DNA of 64,000 nucleotides from JABDGM01 sp046349975 (GCA_046349975.1 JAXMBH010000018.1:31735-95734), one strand, 5' to 3'. Numbered from the stretch's first letter, positions 33,183-42,635 are shown. The notes: generated by a model from the letters alone, not told the origin. Numbers and translations are program-made.

Positions 33183-34043
33183 CTACTCCGATTTCGGCGT
33201 CGCGGCCGGACTTGCGGCCGCTGGCTCCGTCTTCGCAGCATCGCTCTCTGCCGCCGGAGTGGCTTCTTTAGCTGGGGTGCTTTCTTCTTCCTTCTTCGCC
33301 GCGGACTCGCTGGGCATCTTCGCCGTCGATGCTGCCTCGGCCGCCTTCTCAGCATTCAACTTGCCGTACACGGCAGCGAGCGCTTTATCAACTTCCGGCA
33401 AAAAGTCTCGTGCGAACCGCACACACACGCTGTTGTCGGCCGTCTCCTGAGGATCGCGCATTTCGGCCGTGAAGTACATCTTATAGAGGGCGCGGGCATT
33501 GCCGAAATGCCACCGCGCGTTGCTGGGCGCTTCCCAAGTAATCGCGCTTTCTTCCTCGCCGACCTTCGGGTTATACCAAGCCCAGAACACGCGAATCAGT
33601 CGCCGGCCGCTGACATCTTCTTTGAAAAACGTGTTGGTCCACATCGGCGTATTCGGCAGACCTTGCACGACGAGCGGATAGAGAGCATTCTCTTTGCCGC
33701 GGGCCTCGAAGCCGGAGCCCGGATAGCACACGTCCGGCGTGTGGAACGAAACATCGCGCGAATGGCCGACGATCAACCACAGGTCGACGCGTTCGCCGGT
33801 TCGCGTGTTGCGATACTCGCGCGAAATGTAACCAATGGCACCGGCCGCCTTTCGCACCACTTCGTCGACCGGCTTGTCGGAGCCTTGCCAATCGCCGAAG
33901 TCCTTCGGCACGAGCCGCAACAACTCGGCGCGTTGCTCGGCGCTCACATTCGTGCCCGAGAGCCGGTCGGTCATGATGACCTGCGGAATCGTCAAACCAA
34001 CGATCAACAACGCGCCACAAACGAGCGGAATGTAACGATTCAC
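33183..34043 (-). CDS. Exosortase-associated EpsI-like protein
   Basis: About 286 residues from GTG 34043; an in-frame ATG further up (34136) is less likely. A single N-terminal membrane anchor (YIPLVCGALLIVGLTIPQVI) is followed by VPKDFGDWQGSD and the family block VGHSRDVSFHTPDVCYPGSGFE, which contains the conserved Cys-Tyr-Pro and His of EpsI (DUF3485) proteins. These travel with exosortases and may act with them on the PEP-CTERM tail or on EPS. The tail after residue about 230 is Ala/Glu/Lys/Pro low complexity. It is convergent with the regulator and lies near the exosortase. A palindrome GCAAACC-AC-GGTTTGC (34067-34082) is just upstream of the start. Confidence 0.86.
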   Translation of the reverse strand: MNRYIPLVCGALLIVGLTIPQVIMTDRLSGTNVSAEQRAELLRLVPKDFGDWQGSDKPVDEVVRKAAGAIGYISREYRNTRTGERVDLWLIVGHSRDVSFHTPDVCYPGSGFEARGKENALYPLVVQGLPNTPMWTNTFFKEDVSGRRLIRVFWAWYNPKVGEEESAITWEAPSNARWHFGNARALYKMYFTAEMRDPQETADNSVCVRFARDFLPEVDKALAAVYGKLNAEKAAEAASTAKMPSESAAKKEEESTPAKEATPAAESDAAKTEPAAASPAATPKSE

Positions 34044-34066
34044 AGTCAAAACCTCCGGCTGCCAAC

Positions 34067-34082
34067 GCAAACCACGGTTTGC
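34067..34082. promoter_or_regulatory. Short palindrome upstream of the EpsI-like gene
   Basis: GCAAACC-AC-GGTTTGC, a perfect 7-bp inverted repeat 24 bases upstream of the GTG. It could be an operator or leader hairpin, or chance; there is no second copy nearby. Confidence 0.3.
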
Positions 34083-34327
34083 TACCAAGCCCACCAGGAA
34101 AAGAAGCACTCGCCGAGCGCGGGTGGGAGAGCACACGCACTAGTACGCCGCGAAATCGCTCGCGGTTCAACGCTGCCGCTCGCAAACGAGCCGCGGCCGC
34201 CAACTCAATTCACGGTAGGCTCATGCCCCAGCTGTGTCAAGCAAACGCCGCGGTCGCAGCCGGGCAATCGGCACGATCGACAAAGCCTGAACGTGCCCCA
34301 AGATGACAACAATTCCGCCAACGAAGA

Positions 34328-34357
34328 AAGGCCCGTGCCGCAAGGGGCACGGGCCTT
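34328..34357 (-). terminator. Rho-independent terminator after the Pro-rich secreted gene
   Basis: AAGGCCCGTGCC pairs with GGCACGGGCCTT. On the minus strand it is followed by TCTTCGTTGG. It lies about 65 bases past the stop of the gene at 34422. Confidence 0.65.
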
Positions 34358-34421
34358 CCAAATCGTTAATCTCTAAAGCCAGACCCGGTCGTGGATCGGC
34401 CGTTGCGAAAACTCAACGACG

Positions 34422-35159
34422 TCAATTTCCCAACCCGGCCAGCGTACCCGGCAGGGCCGGCGGCGGGTCATCGCTTTTCAAATTGACACCGGTCGCTTGC
34501 GGCGGCACTAACTTCGGCGCCGCGCTCGGTGCAACCGGAATGCCCGGCGGAACATGTGCAGGCTGCGCCGTTTGCATCGGGATCGGGCCGAACGGCAATG
34601 CCGGCGGGGGATCAACTTCACCCGTTGGACTCCGCCCATTGAGCGAGCTTCCGCCCGGGTTCGACTGCGGCGTGTACGGTGGCAGCGTGCGACGTGGCCC
34701 GGTCGGCTCGTTGTCTGCCGGTGGCCGAACCGGTGTCGTGGGCCCATTACTTCCGCTGGGACCGGCCGGGCCGCCCTCGCCCGCCGGCGTTGTGGCGTTC
34801 GGTCCGCCAGCGCTCGGCGCGCGCGAACCGGCGTTCGTTTCTTCCCGCGGCGTGGTCGGCGGCGGCGCCTTGCGATCTTCTTCGACCGCCGGCGGCAGCA
34901 CGAATGGTGGCACTTCCTGCTGCACCTTCTCCGGATTGAACTGCTGATTCGAAGTCGGCGACACCGGCTCGACCGGCCAGGTTCGCCACCGCGTTGGATA
35001 GTATCCGTACAACGGACTCGCAAAGCACTTGCCATCCGCACAGCAGGGCGGCGGCGTCGGCCGGTCGATGCAGGGCGCGCAGGACGGTCCCTGGCCCAGT
35101 GAAGTACCGCTCAGCCCCAGCAGCAGCGACCCGGCTGCGATGGCATGTTTCAACTTCAT
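34422..35159 (-). CDS. Secreted Pro-rich protein with YYPTRW motif
   Basis: A 245-residue protein from ATG 35159, signal MKLKHAIAAGSLLLGLSGTSLG. Right after it are a Cys/Pro cluster (CAPCIDRPTPPPCCADGKC) and the motif LYGYYPTRWRTWP, often seen in planctomycete secreted proteins. The rest is Pro/Gly/Thr/Ser-rich and looks disordered. It is expected in the periplasm or at the surface. It lies between the EpsI-like gene and the Wza-like gene, all on the minus strand, so it may be an accessory part of the EPS system, but no direct role can be read from the sequence. Confidence 0.8.
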   Translation of the reverse strand: MKLKHAIAAGSLLLGLSGTSLGQGPSCAPCIDRPTPPPCCADGKCFASPLYGYYPTRWRTWPVEPVSPTSNQQFNPEKVQQEVPPFVLPPAVEEDRKAPPPTTPREETNAGSRAPSAGGPNATTPAGEGGPAGPSGSNGPTTPVRPPADNEPTGPRRTLPPYTPQSNPGGSSLNGRSPTGEVDPPPALPFGPIPMQTAQPAHVPPGIPVAPSAAPKLVPPQATGVNLKSDDPPPALPGTLAGLGN

Positions 35160-35274
35160 ATCAACGTCCTCCCCTCTCACCCAACGATCTTCTGCACGCG
35201 ATTTGAATCAACGATTTCAGCATCATCGAACTCGACGTTTCGAACCTCTCGCCTCTCTCCTCCGGCCCCTGGCG

Positions 35275-36333
35275 TTACAACGAGCCTAAACCGAAACGTC
35301 GGAGCTGATTCGCCATGCCCGTGCCCAAGGACACGAAGCCAAACAGTCGTTCAAATGGTTGCGTGTACTTGAAGATCAAAGCATTGAACTTGATGTACGG
35401 ATCTTCGGCGATATACAAGCGATCGCGCGGCATGAGCTGATAGTTCGTCGCCGTCGAGCCGCCTTTGCTGATCTCTTCCCAGTTCACCGGAAGAATTTGC
35501 TCGCAACCCACGCCGTTGGGCGCAGGGCGGGCGATAAAGATGCGGGTCGACGACAGCTGCGACAGACCGCCGAGCTGCGCGATTGCGTCCAGCACCGTTT
35601 CGTTGCCCGTGATCGGGAATTCAGCGACGTCGTCACCGTTGCCGGCGCCTTGGGTGATGACGTAATACGTTTTGCTGTTGTAGGCGAACACATCGACCGC
35701 GACTTGCGGATCTTCCAAGTAATTTGACAAGTGCTTCTGAATGACGTCACGTGCCTGGTCGAGCGTCAGCCCGGCGACACGCACCGAACCGTACGTGGAC
35801 AGATTCACGCGGCCGTCGGGGCCGACCAGGTGTTCACCCGAAATCTGCTGCGCACCACTCGAGGCGGCGAGCGACACCGACACCTGCGGGTCTTCAATGA
35901 GCTGCGACAAGTGCCGGCGGATTTCCGCTTGGGCTTCGTCCGTCGTCAGACCCACGACCTTCACGCGGCCGTACGCCGGGCCCAGATCAACGGTCCCTTC
36001 CGGATCGATGAAAAAAGCCTCGGCAATGGGCTGGTCGGCAAACGCATTCGACACGCGAATGAGCAGCGCATCGAATGGCTCCAATTTATGGGGCGGCTTC
36101 GGCACGATCTTTACCGCTTGAATGAACAGAATATCGGGCGGCTCGATCGTGTACGCCGGCAGCGACATCATTTCCAATTCGCGGGGCACCGGGCTCGCTG
36201 GCGAGGGTTCCGGCGGCGTGACCGGGTACGGCTCCCGTGGTTCGAGGAAGGCTGTGCAGCCCCCGCTGGACAACAGCAGCACCACGGGCAAATACATCGC
36301 ACGAAGGGCGTTCAGTCTTAGGCGGGGGAACAT
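35275..36333 (-). CDS. Polysaccharide export outer-membrane lipoprotein, Wza-like
   Basis: A 352-residue protein with lipobox LSSGGC near residue 26. After a Pro/Glu-rich linker, YTIEPPDILFIQAVK begins the polysaccharide export domain. Two related blocks follow (VDLGPAYGRVKVVGLTTDEAQAEI, VNLSTYGSVRVAGLTLDQARDVI), each ending LIEDPQVSVSL or YLEDPQVAVDV. An SLBB-like region (YYVITQGAGNGDDVAEFPITGNETVLDAIAQLGGL) is next. Such proteins form the outer-membrane channel for exopolysaccharide. The Wzc-like gene 2.2 kb away, across a divergent region, is the natural partner. A CCGGAATTTCCGG palindrome is about 80 bases upstream. Confidence 0.93.
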   Translation of the reverse strand: MFPRLRLNALRAMYLPVVLLLSSGGCTAFLEPREPYPVTPPEPSPASPVPRELEMMSLPAYTIEPPDILFIQAVKIVPKPPHKLEPFDALLIRVSNAFADQPIAEAFFIDPEGTVDLGPAYGRVKVVGLTTDEAQAEIRRHLSQLIEDPQVSVSLAASSGAQQISGEHLVGPDGRVNLSTYGSVRVAGLTLDQARDVIQKHLSNYLEDPQVAVDVFAYNSKTYYVITQGAGNGDDVAEFPITGNETVLDAIAQLGGLSQLSSTRIFIARPAPNGVGCEQILPVNWEEISKGGSTATNYQLMPRDRLYIAEDPYIKFNALIFKYTQPFERLFGFVSLGTGMANQLRRFGLGSL

Positions 36334-37277
36334 AGCGTTTCTCGAACTAAGGGGGTGACTATGTGCTCGGCTGCCGCCAAGCTAGCTGCGCCTGCGCCAA
36401 GCGCCCGCGCAACCGGAATTTCCGGCACGGTCTCTGTAATCGGAAAAGTTCCCCACCAACTTTGAGTGCGAGCTGGAAAACACCCACTAATTTTCCCAAG
36501 CTCCAGTCAGGCGCGTCACAATGCGGCACCTGCGCGGGATAGAAGCCACGGCCCCTGGGGATCTGCCCGCATGCAATGACCGCAGCCTGCGTGAGCGGGA
36601 GCGTCGCGCATGATCCTCGGCTTTGCATCTCGATCGACCCGATTGCGGAATCGCGGTCTGCGGAGCGCTGTCGCAACCGCGCGGCCACGAATTTTCCACA
36701 TCTATCGATCAGCCGAGAACAATCGCACTGCCCACGGCGTAGCAGCACGAGTCGGCCATACAATCTGCAAATTGGGCGAGAGCGGCAGGGGCGGCACGAC
36801 CGTTTGTCGCGCCGGGTCGTTTCCGGGCTTGGGCAACTCTTCCACCTGGGCAAGATGGTGTGCGCACTGCGGCTATTTTGCCGCTCAAACGCAGGCCAAA
36901 TCACGAGTTGCGTTTCGTCACCAACGTTTGACAGATTTTTGCCACGCGCGTATTCTCGAATCTTAGATACACCAGCTGTGCAGGTTTATTGAGGCGGCAT
37001 GAGTGTCGCCGCGAAATGTTCGATGAGCGGCTAAAGGACGCCTGTTGCAGGACGACAGCCGCCACTTTTCACCGGGTTTCGCGACGGCAGGCTGCCGGGC
37101 GTCAATCCCAGAACAGAGAGTCCAATGGCCCCGTCGTCGTCTTGGCCGCGGCGGGCATTTTTTCGCGACTATTAGCACTTCGCTGCGATAATTCGCACAG
37201 TGATATTCGCGCCGGCGTGTGCACCGAAATGTCGCTTTTTTCAGTCGTTTGCTAGCCGCTTTGAGGTTTACCGTTCG
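36334..37277. promoter_or_regulatory. Long divergent region between wza-like and exosortase genes
   Basis: About 940 bases with no supported gene. It must hold the promoters of both arms of the exosortase/EPS locus. A perfect palindrome, CCGGAATTTCCGG, at 36413-36425 is the only operator-like element seen. I looked for a sigma-54 -24/-12 element (TGGCAC-N5-TTGC) on both strands and found no good match. It may also hide a small RNA. Confidence 0.4.
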
Positions 37278-38312
37278 ATGAGCGTTCCGCCAATCAACAA
37301 TCCCCAACGCCCCACTACTCCGAGCCGCGGCGACACGCTGCGCACGCCGGCCGCCCCCACGGCTCGAGCCGTGGCCATGCCGATCGAGCAGCCGTCCTGG
37401 ACCGAGCCTTCGCAGCTGATTCCGATCATCCTGCTGTTCATCCTGACGGCGATGCTCATCGTTGCGTACCTTGATATGTTCGATGTCGTGGCCACTGCCT
37501 GGATGGATAGCGGCATTTATTCGCAAGGCTGGGTGATCCCCGTGTTTGCGCTCGGTTTGCTGTGGCTGCGCTGGCAACCTTTCACCGAAGTGCCGGCCGG
37601 AGAACGGTGGCTGGGCGTCGCCCTGATTGCGGGCGGATTGCTGTTCCGCTTGGTGGCTGCCAAGTACTTCGTCAACGTGTTCGATCGTTTGTCATTCATG
37701 CCCTGCATTTTCGGCATATTCCTGCTGGTCGGGGGTTTCCGCACAATCCAGTGGGCGTGGCCGGCGCTGGGCTTCCTCATTTTCATGTTCCCGCTGCCGA
37801 CGCTCTTCGAGGTTCGCGTGTTGGGCTTCCTGCAGAAGATCGCGAGCGTTTCCAGCACGTTCGTGCTGCAGGTTCTGGGTGTGGCCGCGTTCCGCGAAGG
37901 TAATCTGATTAGTATCCCCGGTATGGACACGCCGCTTACCGTGGCCGATGCCTGCAGCGGCCTGAAGATGGCGACCATCTTCGGCGCACTCGCCGTCGCG
38001 ATGGTGTTCGTCATCGAGCGACCGTGGTGGGATAAGTTCGTCATTCTCCTCAGTGCCATTCCAATCGCGCTGATCGTCAACATCGTTCGCATCACGGTCA
38101 CCGGCCTGCTGTACATGGTGGCTGGTCCGAAGAACGTCGCCGTTCAGAAGATCTGCCACGACTACGCCGGCATCCTGATCATGATGCCGCTGGCTATGGC
38201 TCTGCTGTGGCTGGAGCTGCAAATCCTCGAGCGGATCACAATCCCGGTGGAAACCGTGCAGTTGCGGCCCGTGGGCGGCCTGCGCGGCGTTGCCAACGTT
38301 CCGACCCGCTGA
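37278..38312 (+). CDS. xrtU: Exosortase (archaeosortase/exosortase family, planctomycete type)
   Basis: A 344-residue polytopic membrane protein. After about 45 polar residues it has about eight helices. Catalytic residues of the family are present: Cys226 in DACSGLK (224-230), Arg271 in NIVRITVTG, and His294 in CHDYAG. Exosortases cut or transfer proteins with PEP-CTERM tails, such as those encoded at 1379 and 45739. The planctomycete form XrtU is the best fit by genomic company (EpsI-like, Wza, Wzc); the subtype is inferred. The ATG at 37278 gives a cytoplasmic Pro-rich start. Confidence 0.95.
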   Translation: MSVPPINNPQRPTTPSRGDTLRTPAAPTARAVAMPIEQPSWTEPSQLIPIILLFILTAMLIVAYLDMFDVVATAWMDSGIYSQGWVIPVFALGLLWLRWQPFTEVPAGERWLGVALIAGGLLFRLVAAKYFVNVFDRLSFMPCIFGIFLLVGGFRTIQWAWPALGFLIFMFPLPTLFEVRVLGFLQKIASVSSTFVLQVLGVAAFREGNLISIPGMDTPLTVADACSGLKMATIFGALAVAMVFVIERPWWDKFVILLSAIPIALIVNIVRITVTGLLYMVAGPKNVAVQKICHDYAGILIMMPLAMALLWLELQILERITIPVETVQLRPVGGLRGVANVPTR

Positions 38313-38556
38313 GTCTCCGACACCCATTGTGGAAAAAATACGACTCCCGTTGAAAAAACGCCTCCTGCGGCTGATCCGTCGCCCGGCCGCTTTTTACGCA
38401 ACTCTCTCACCCCTCGCACTTTAGGAACATCGCGGTTGGCTTTGCTCGCTTTGGCGTATGAGTTGCGTTCGCTAGCTGAACGCACTTTTCGCCTTGCAAC
38501 TTGTCAACCGACGCGGCATCTCGCCGGAACTCACCCGTACCCATTCGAGATCTACC

Positions 38557-40824
38557 ATGGCGTATCGCGAAGACTCTTCTCACGCTCCGAATGAGCAGCA
38601 CGCACTCGTCAGCGGTCAGCATCATCCAGGCGATGCTTTGATGGTGCAGTCCAACGGTGCACCCTCGACAGCGATCTCCATTCCCATGGCGCCCATTGCC
38701 GGCGGCCAAGATGTGCTCCGCGGCGCGATGGACGCCAACACGTTCTTGCACGCCCTGCGGCGGCGCTGGATTCTGGCCCTCTGCATGGGCTCGGTCGCGG
38801 CGGTTGCTGCGGCCATCGCCCTGTGGTTCGCCTTCCCAGAGTCGTCCTCCGCGACGGCCTTGTTCCAAGTCTCGAGCCAGCAGGACACGATTTTCGATGT
38901 CAGCCGTCAAAACCAGCAAACCTATGAAACGCTGAAAAAAACGCAGCTGGCCAAGTTGAAGAGTAATTACGTGCTCACTTCGGCAATCCGCAACCCTAGC
39001 GTTGCCGGCTTGAGTGCTCTGGCGGGCGAGAGCGACCCGGTCGAATGGCTGCAAGACAAATTGATGGTCGACTTCCCGCAAAACGGTGAAGTACTCAGCA
39101 TCACGCTCTCTGGCGACGAGCTGCCGGAAGAATTGGTGACCCTCGTTGACGCCGTTGTGAAGGCTTACAAGCAGGAAGTCGTGGACGCCTTGCGGCAACG
39201 CCGGCTGGCGAACCGCGACTTGTTGGCCCGCAGCCTGGAAAAACTCAACGGCGAAATCAAGGGCAAGCTCGAAACCTATCTCGCCATCGCTCGCGAATCG
39301 GGTCGGCCGGAAGGCGGCGTCCGCGATGCCGAAACCGACCTGTTGGTGCGCGACATCGCCGAAGCGCAAAAGAAGAAAGACGAACTCACGTCGCAGCTGT
39401 ATCAAACGCAGGCCGACTTCGTGATCATGAAAAGCGAAGTTGAAGACCCTGCTTTGTTGGACGCTCAAATCGACGAAGCACTCGAAAAAGACATGCAGGT
39501 CATGATGCTTCGCGAGCAAATCGGCGAGCTGCAAATGCAGCTGTCGGAGCAGAATTCGCGGAGAGGCCGCCGAGCCAGCGCCCAGGCGAGCGGCCAGCTT
39601 CAGCAGCTCAATGCCAAGCTGGAAGCGTATCGCGCCTCACAAAAAGCCAAGATGCTGCATGAGATTCAATCCAAGCCGAACGTTGCCTTGCAACAGCTCA
39701 TGATGCGTTACAAAACCAACATGGGTCTTCTGCAACGTCAGCTCGCAACGATCTCGAAGGGACTCGAAGCCAACTTCGAAAAGCTCAAGAACCGCATGGA
39801 GAAGTCGGCGGATCTGGAAACCCGTCAGAACGAACTTGAGCAATTGCAGCAAATCGCGGCCGACATGAGCGTGAAGCTCGAGAGCCTGGATATCGACGCC
39901 AACGCTCCGGAGCAAATCACGATGCTGCAGCCGGCCGTTGCGGTTAAGAACATCAACGCCACGCAGCACTACGCGATCGTCGGTGTCGGCGGCATTGCCG
40001 GCTTCGGCCTCACCTGCCTCGCGATTGGCTACCTTGAGTTCCGCAATCGCCGCCTCAATGGCCCGCACGAAGTGGATGAAGGCCTCGGTATCCGCGTCGT
40101 CGGTACGCTGCCCGGCCTTTCCAGCCGCAAGGCTCTGGACCCGACTCATCCGGTGGTCGCCCAGCTGACCGAGTCGATCGACGGCGTCCGCACGATCCTC
40201 ATGCACGATGCCTCGGGCAAGCGCCGGCAGGTGGTGCTCGTGACCAGTGCCGCGACGATGGAAGGCCGCACCACGGTGGCTAGCCAGCTGGCCGCCAGCC
40301 TGGCCCGCGCCGGCCGCCGCACGCTGCTCATCGATGGCGACTTACGACGCCCCGCGCTGCACGCCCTGTTCGATATGCCGCTCGAAGACGGCTTGTGCGA
40401 AGTGCTTCGTGCGGAAGTCGATGTTGCCGACGTCATTCGCCCGACCCATGCCGAAAGCCTCTGGCTCCTCACGGCCGGTTATTGCGATATCGACGCCATC
40501 CATGCCCTCGCCACCGAGCAGATGCAACCGGTGTTCGACAAACTCCGCGCCGAATATGATTTCATTATCATCGACGGGGCCCCGGTGCTGGGCATGTCCG
40601 ACGCCTTGATCTTCGGCCAATACAGCGATGGCACCATCCTTTCGGTTCGCCGCGATCAAAGCCAGATGCCCAAGATTCACCAGGCGGCCGAATTGCTCCG
40701 CGGCGTCGGCATCCGCATCATCGGTGCGGTGGTGAACGGCGTGCAAGCCAAGGCCGACGATCGCATCGTCCAGATGCGCCTCATGGCCCCCAAGAGCGAA
40801 CGCGAACTCCAACCGACGGCGTAA
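38557..40824 (+). CDS. Wzc-like chain-length/BY-kinase-type protein with altered Walker A
   Basis: A 755-residue protein. Residues about 60-92 hold a Wzz-type N-terminal domain with a membrane helix (RRWILALCMGSVAAVAAAIALWFAF). A long coiled coil (about residues 200-460) follows, then a second helix (YAIVGVGGIAGFGLTCLAI) and a cytoplasmic ATPase domain. Here Walker A is TSAATMEGRTT, with Arg571 where BY-kinases and MinD-type ATPases have Lys; Walker A' (LLIDGDLRRP) and Walker B (IIIDGAPVLG) are intact. The C-terminus lacks the Tyr cluster used for autophosphorylation. It starts 245 bases after the exosortase, probably in one operon, and ends at a strong terminator. It should control EPS polymer length; kinase activity is doubtful. 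Confidence 0.92.
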   Translation: MAYREDSSHAPNEQHALVSGQHHPGDALMVQSNGAPSTAISIPMAPIAGGQDVLRGAMDANTFLHALRRRWILALCMGSVAAVAAAIALWFAFPESSSATALFQVSSQQDTIFDVSRQNQQTYETLKKTQLAKLKSNYVLTSAIRNPSVAGLSALAGESDPVEWLQDKLMVDFPQNGEVLSITLSGDELPEELVTLVDAVVKAYKQEVVDALRQRRLANRDLLARSLEKLNGEIKGKLETYLAIARESGRPEGGVRDAETDLLVRDIAEAQKKKDELTSQLYQTQADFVIMKSEVEDPALLDAQIDEALEKDMQVMMLREQIGELQMQLSEQNSRRGRRASAQASGQLQQLNAKLEAYRASQKAKMLHEIQSKPNVALQQLMMRYKTNMGLLQRQLATISKGLEANFEKLKNRMEKSADLETRQNELEQLQQIAADMSVKLESLDIDANAPEQITMLQPAVAVKNINATQHYAIVGVGGIAGFGLTCLAIGYLEFRNRRLNGPHEVDEGLGIRVVGTLPGLSSRKALDPTHPVVAQLTESIDGVRTILMHDASGKRRQVVLVTSAATMEGRTTVASQLAASLARAGRRTLLIDGDLRRPALHALFDMPLEDGLCEVLRAEVDVADVIRPTHAESLWLLTAGYCDIDAIHALATEQMQPVFDKLRAEYDFIIIDGAPVLGMSDALIFGQYSDGTILSVRRDQSQMPKIHQAAELLRGVGIRIIGAVVNGVQAKADDRIVQMRLMAPKSERELQPTA

Positions 40825-41145
40825 CAGCCGCCAACGGTTCCAATCAAGAAGCGCCAACCATTTAGCCCCCGGTCACTGACCGGGGGCTTTTTTTGCGCGC
40901 ACACTCCCAATATCAATTTCCCATCAACCTCCCACACCGGGTCGTATCCAACCCCAAACCGATCCGTTATCATGGCCGATCAAGGCGGTCACTCTGATCG
41001 ATGGCCTTCGGTGCATGAGTTGACCGTCGTTCTTCGCGGCGAGTGCCTGAGTTCGTGCGACAGCGGCGTCTAATCGGCACCGCAACTGGTCGGCACGCTC
41101 ACCTGCTCACCACTTTACCTTCCCTAGCATCGGAGACTTCGGATC
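40825..41145. other. Spacer before glnA
   Basis: The first 70 bases hold the terminator at 40864-40894. The remaining 250 bases are the leader and promoter region of glnA; no recognised riboswitch or NtrC-type site. Confidence 0.45.
40864..40894 (+). terminator. Strong rho-independent terminator ending the exosortase/Wzc operon
   Basis: AGCCCCCGGTCACTGACCGGGGGCT forms a near-perfect stem (40864-40888) followed by TTTTTT. Confidence 0.93.
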
Positions 41146-42579
41146 ATGGCCGCTCTGACCCCTCAATCGGTCCTGGCGATGTGTCGCGAACGCGATATCA
41201 AAGCAATCGACTTGCGCTTCATGGATTTCCCCGGCATCTGGCAACATTTCACGATCCCCGTCTCCAAGCTCGATGAAGAAGTGTTCGAAGACGGCCTCGG
41301 CTTCGACGGCTCGAGCATCCGCGGCTGGCAGGCGATCAACGAGAGCGACATGCTCCTCATGCCCCAGGCCGACACCGCGTTCGTCGACCCCTTCACTGAG
41401 ATCCCAACGCTCTGCATGATTTGCAACGTGCAGGATCCGATCACGCGTGAAGACTACACCCGCGACCCACGCAACGTCGCCCGCAAGGCCGTGAATTACT
41501 TGAAGAGCACCGGCGTGGCCGACACGTGCTTCATCGGTCCCGAAGCTGAGTTCTTTATCTTCGACGATGTCCGCTTCGACCAAACGCCCAACAGCGGCTT
41601 CTTCTATCTCGATAGCGAAGAAGGCCAGTGGAACCGCGGCAAGGATTACACGCTCGAAGGCCGCACGAACCTCGGCTACAAGCTGCGTCACAAGGAAGGC
41701 TACTTCCCCGTGCCGCCGGCCGACGCCCTGATGGACATCCGCAACGAAATGATGGTCACGATGATCGAGTGCGGCCTCGATGTCGAAGCTCAGCACCACG
41801 AAGTCGCCACCGCCGGCCAAAGCGAAATCGATCTGCGCTTCAATGAGCTGGTGAAAATGGGCGACAACATGTGCTTGTACAAGTACATCATCAAGAACGT
41901 CGCCAAGCGGTACAACAAGACCGTCACGTTCATGCCCAAGCCGCTCTTCAGCGACAACGGCTCCGGCATGCACACGCACATCTCGCTGTGGAAGGGCGGC
42001 CAGCCGCTGTTCGCCGGCAACGGTTACGCCGGCCTGTCGGAAATGGGACTGTTCGCCATCGGCGGCCTGTTGAAGCACGCCCCGGCCATCCTCGCCTTCA
42101 CCAACCCGACCACCAACAGCTACAAGCGCTTGGTGCCGGGCTACGAAGCGCCGGTGAACCTCGCGTACTCGCAACGGAACCGCTCGGCCTCCTGCCGCAT
42201 TCCGATGTACAGCCCGAGCCCGAAGGCCAAGCGCGTCGAGTTCCGCTGCCCGGACCCGAGTTCGAATCCGTACCTCGCGTTCGCCACCGTGATGATGGCC
42301 GCGCTCGACGGCATTCAGAATAAGATCCATCCGGGCGAACCGCTGGATAAGGACATCTACGACCTGGCGCCGGAAGAACTGGCCGAAGTGCCGAAAACCC
42401 CGGGCTCGCTCGGTGAGGCTCTCAACGCACTGGCGAAGGACCATGAGTTCTTGCTCCGCGGCGACGTGTTCACCGAAGACGTGATCCACACCTGGATCAG
42501 CTACAAGCAGAAGAACGAAGTCGATGCCATGGCCCTCCGCCCGCATCCGTACGAGTTCTGCTTGTACTATGACATGTAA
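41146..42579 (+). CDS. glnA: Glutamine synthetase type I
   Basis: A 477-residue GSI enzyme, which joins ammonia and glutamate using ATP. Signature blocks: FDGSSIRGWQAINESDMLL, the metal and glutamate site GPEAEFFIFDD, the GSGMHTHISLW ATP region, NRSASCRIPMYSPSPKAKRVEFRCPDPSSNPYLA, and Tyr405 in DKDIYDLAPEEL, at the place of the adenylylated Tyr in GSI-beta enzymes. Length matches the GSI dodecamer subunit. It is monocistronic: a terminator follows at 42636. No glnB or glnD gene is in the window, though the NtrC-type regulator is 8 kb away. Confidence 0.97.
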   Translation: MAALTPQSVLAMCRERDIKAIDLRFMDFPGIWQHFTIPVSKLDEEVFEDGLGFDGSSIRGWQAINESDMLLMPQADTAFVDPFTEIPTLCMICNVQDPITREDYTRDPRNVARKAVNYLKSTGVADTCFIGPEAEFFIFDDVRFDQTPNSGFFYLDSEEGQWNRGKDYTLEGRTNLGYKLRHKEGYFPVPPADALMDIRNEMMVTMIECGLDVEAQHHEVATAGQSEIDLRFNELVKMGDNMCLYKYIIKNVAKRYNKTVTFMPKPLFSDNGSGMHTHISLWKGGQPLFAGNGYAGLSEMGLFAIGGLLKHAPAILAFTNPTTNSYKRLVPGYEAPVNLAYSQRNRSASCRIPMYSPSPKAKRVEFRCPDPSSNPYLAFATVMMAALDGIQNKIHPGEPLDKDIYDLAPEELAEVPKTPGSLGEALNALAKDHEFLLRGDVFTEDVIHTWISYKQKNEVDAMALRPHPYEFCLYYDM

Positions 42580-42635
42580 CAGCGAGCCGGAGCGTCCCTG
42601 CCCCCGTTCAGCAAGTTTACAGCTTAAGAAACATG

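Noticed and set aside
34067..34082. Operator for the EpsI-like gene as a firm call
   Set aside because: Only one 7-bp palindrome, no second site; listed as a low-confidence site only.
36359..36904. 181-codon minus-strand reading frame in the exosortase divergent region
   Set aside because: Arg/Ser/Cys-rich random-looking product, no ribosome site and no motif; kept as non-coding.
36334..37277. Sigma-54 promoter near the exosortase or Wza-like gene
   Set aside because: No good TGGCAC-N5-TTGC match on either strand by eye.
41107..42546. 479-codon minus-strand reading frame opposite glnA
   Set aside because: Antisense of a highly conserved glutamine synthetase; no motif of its own.
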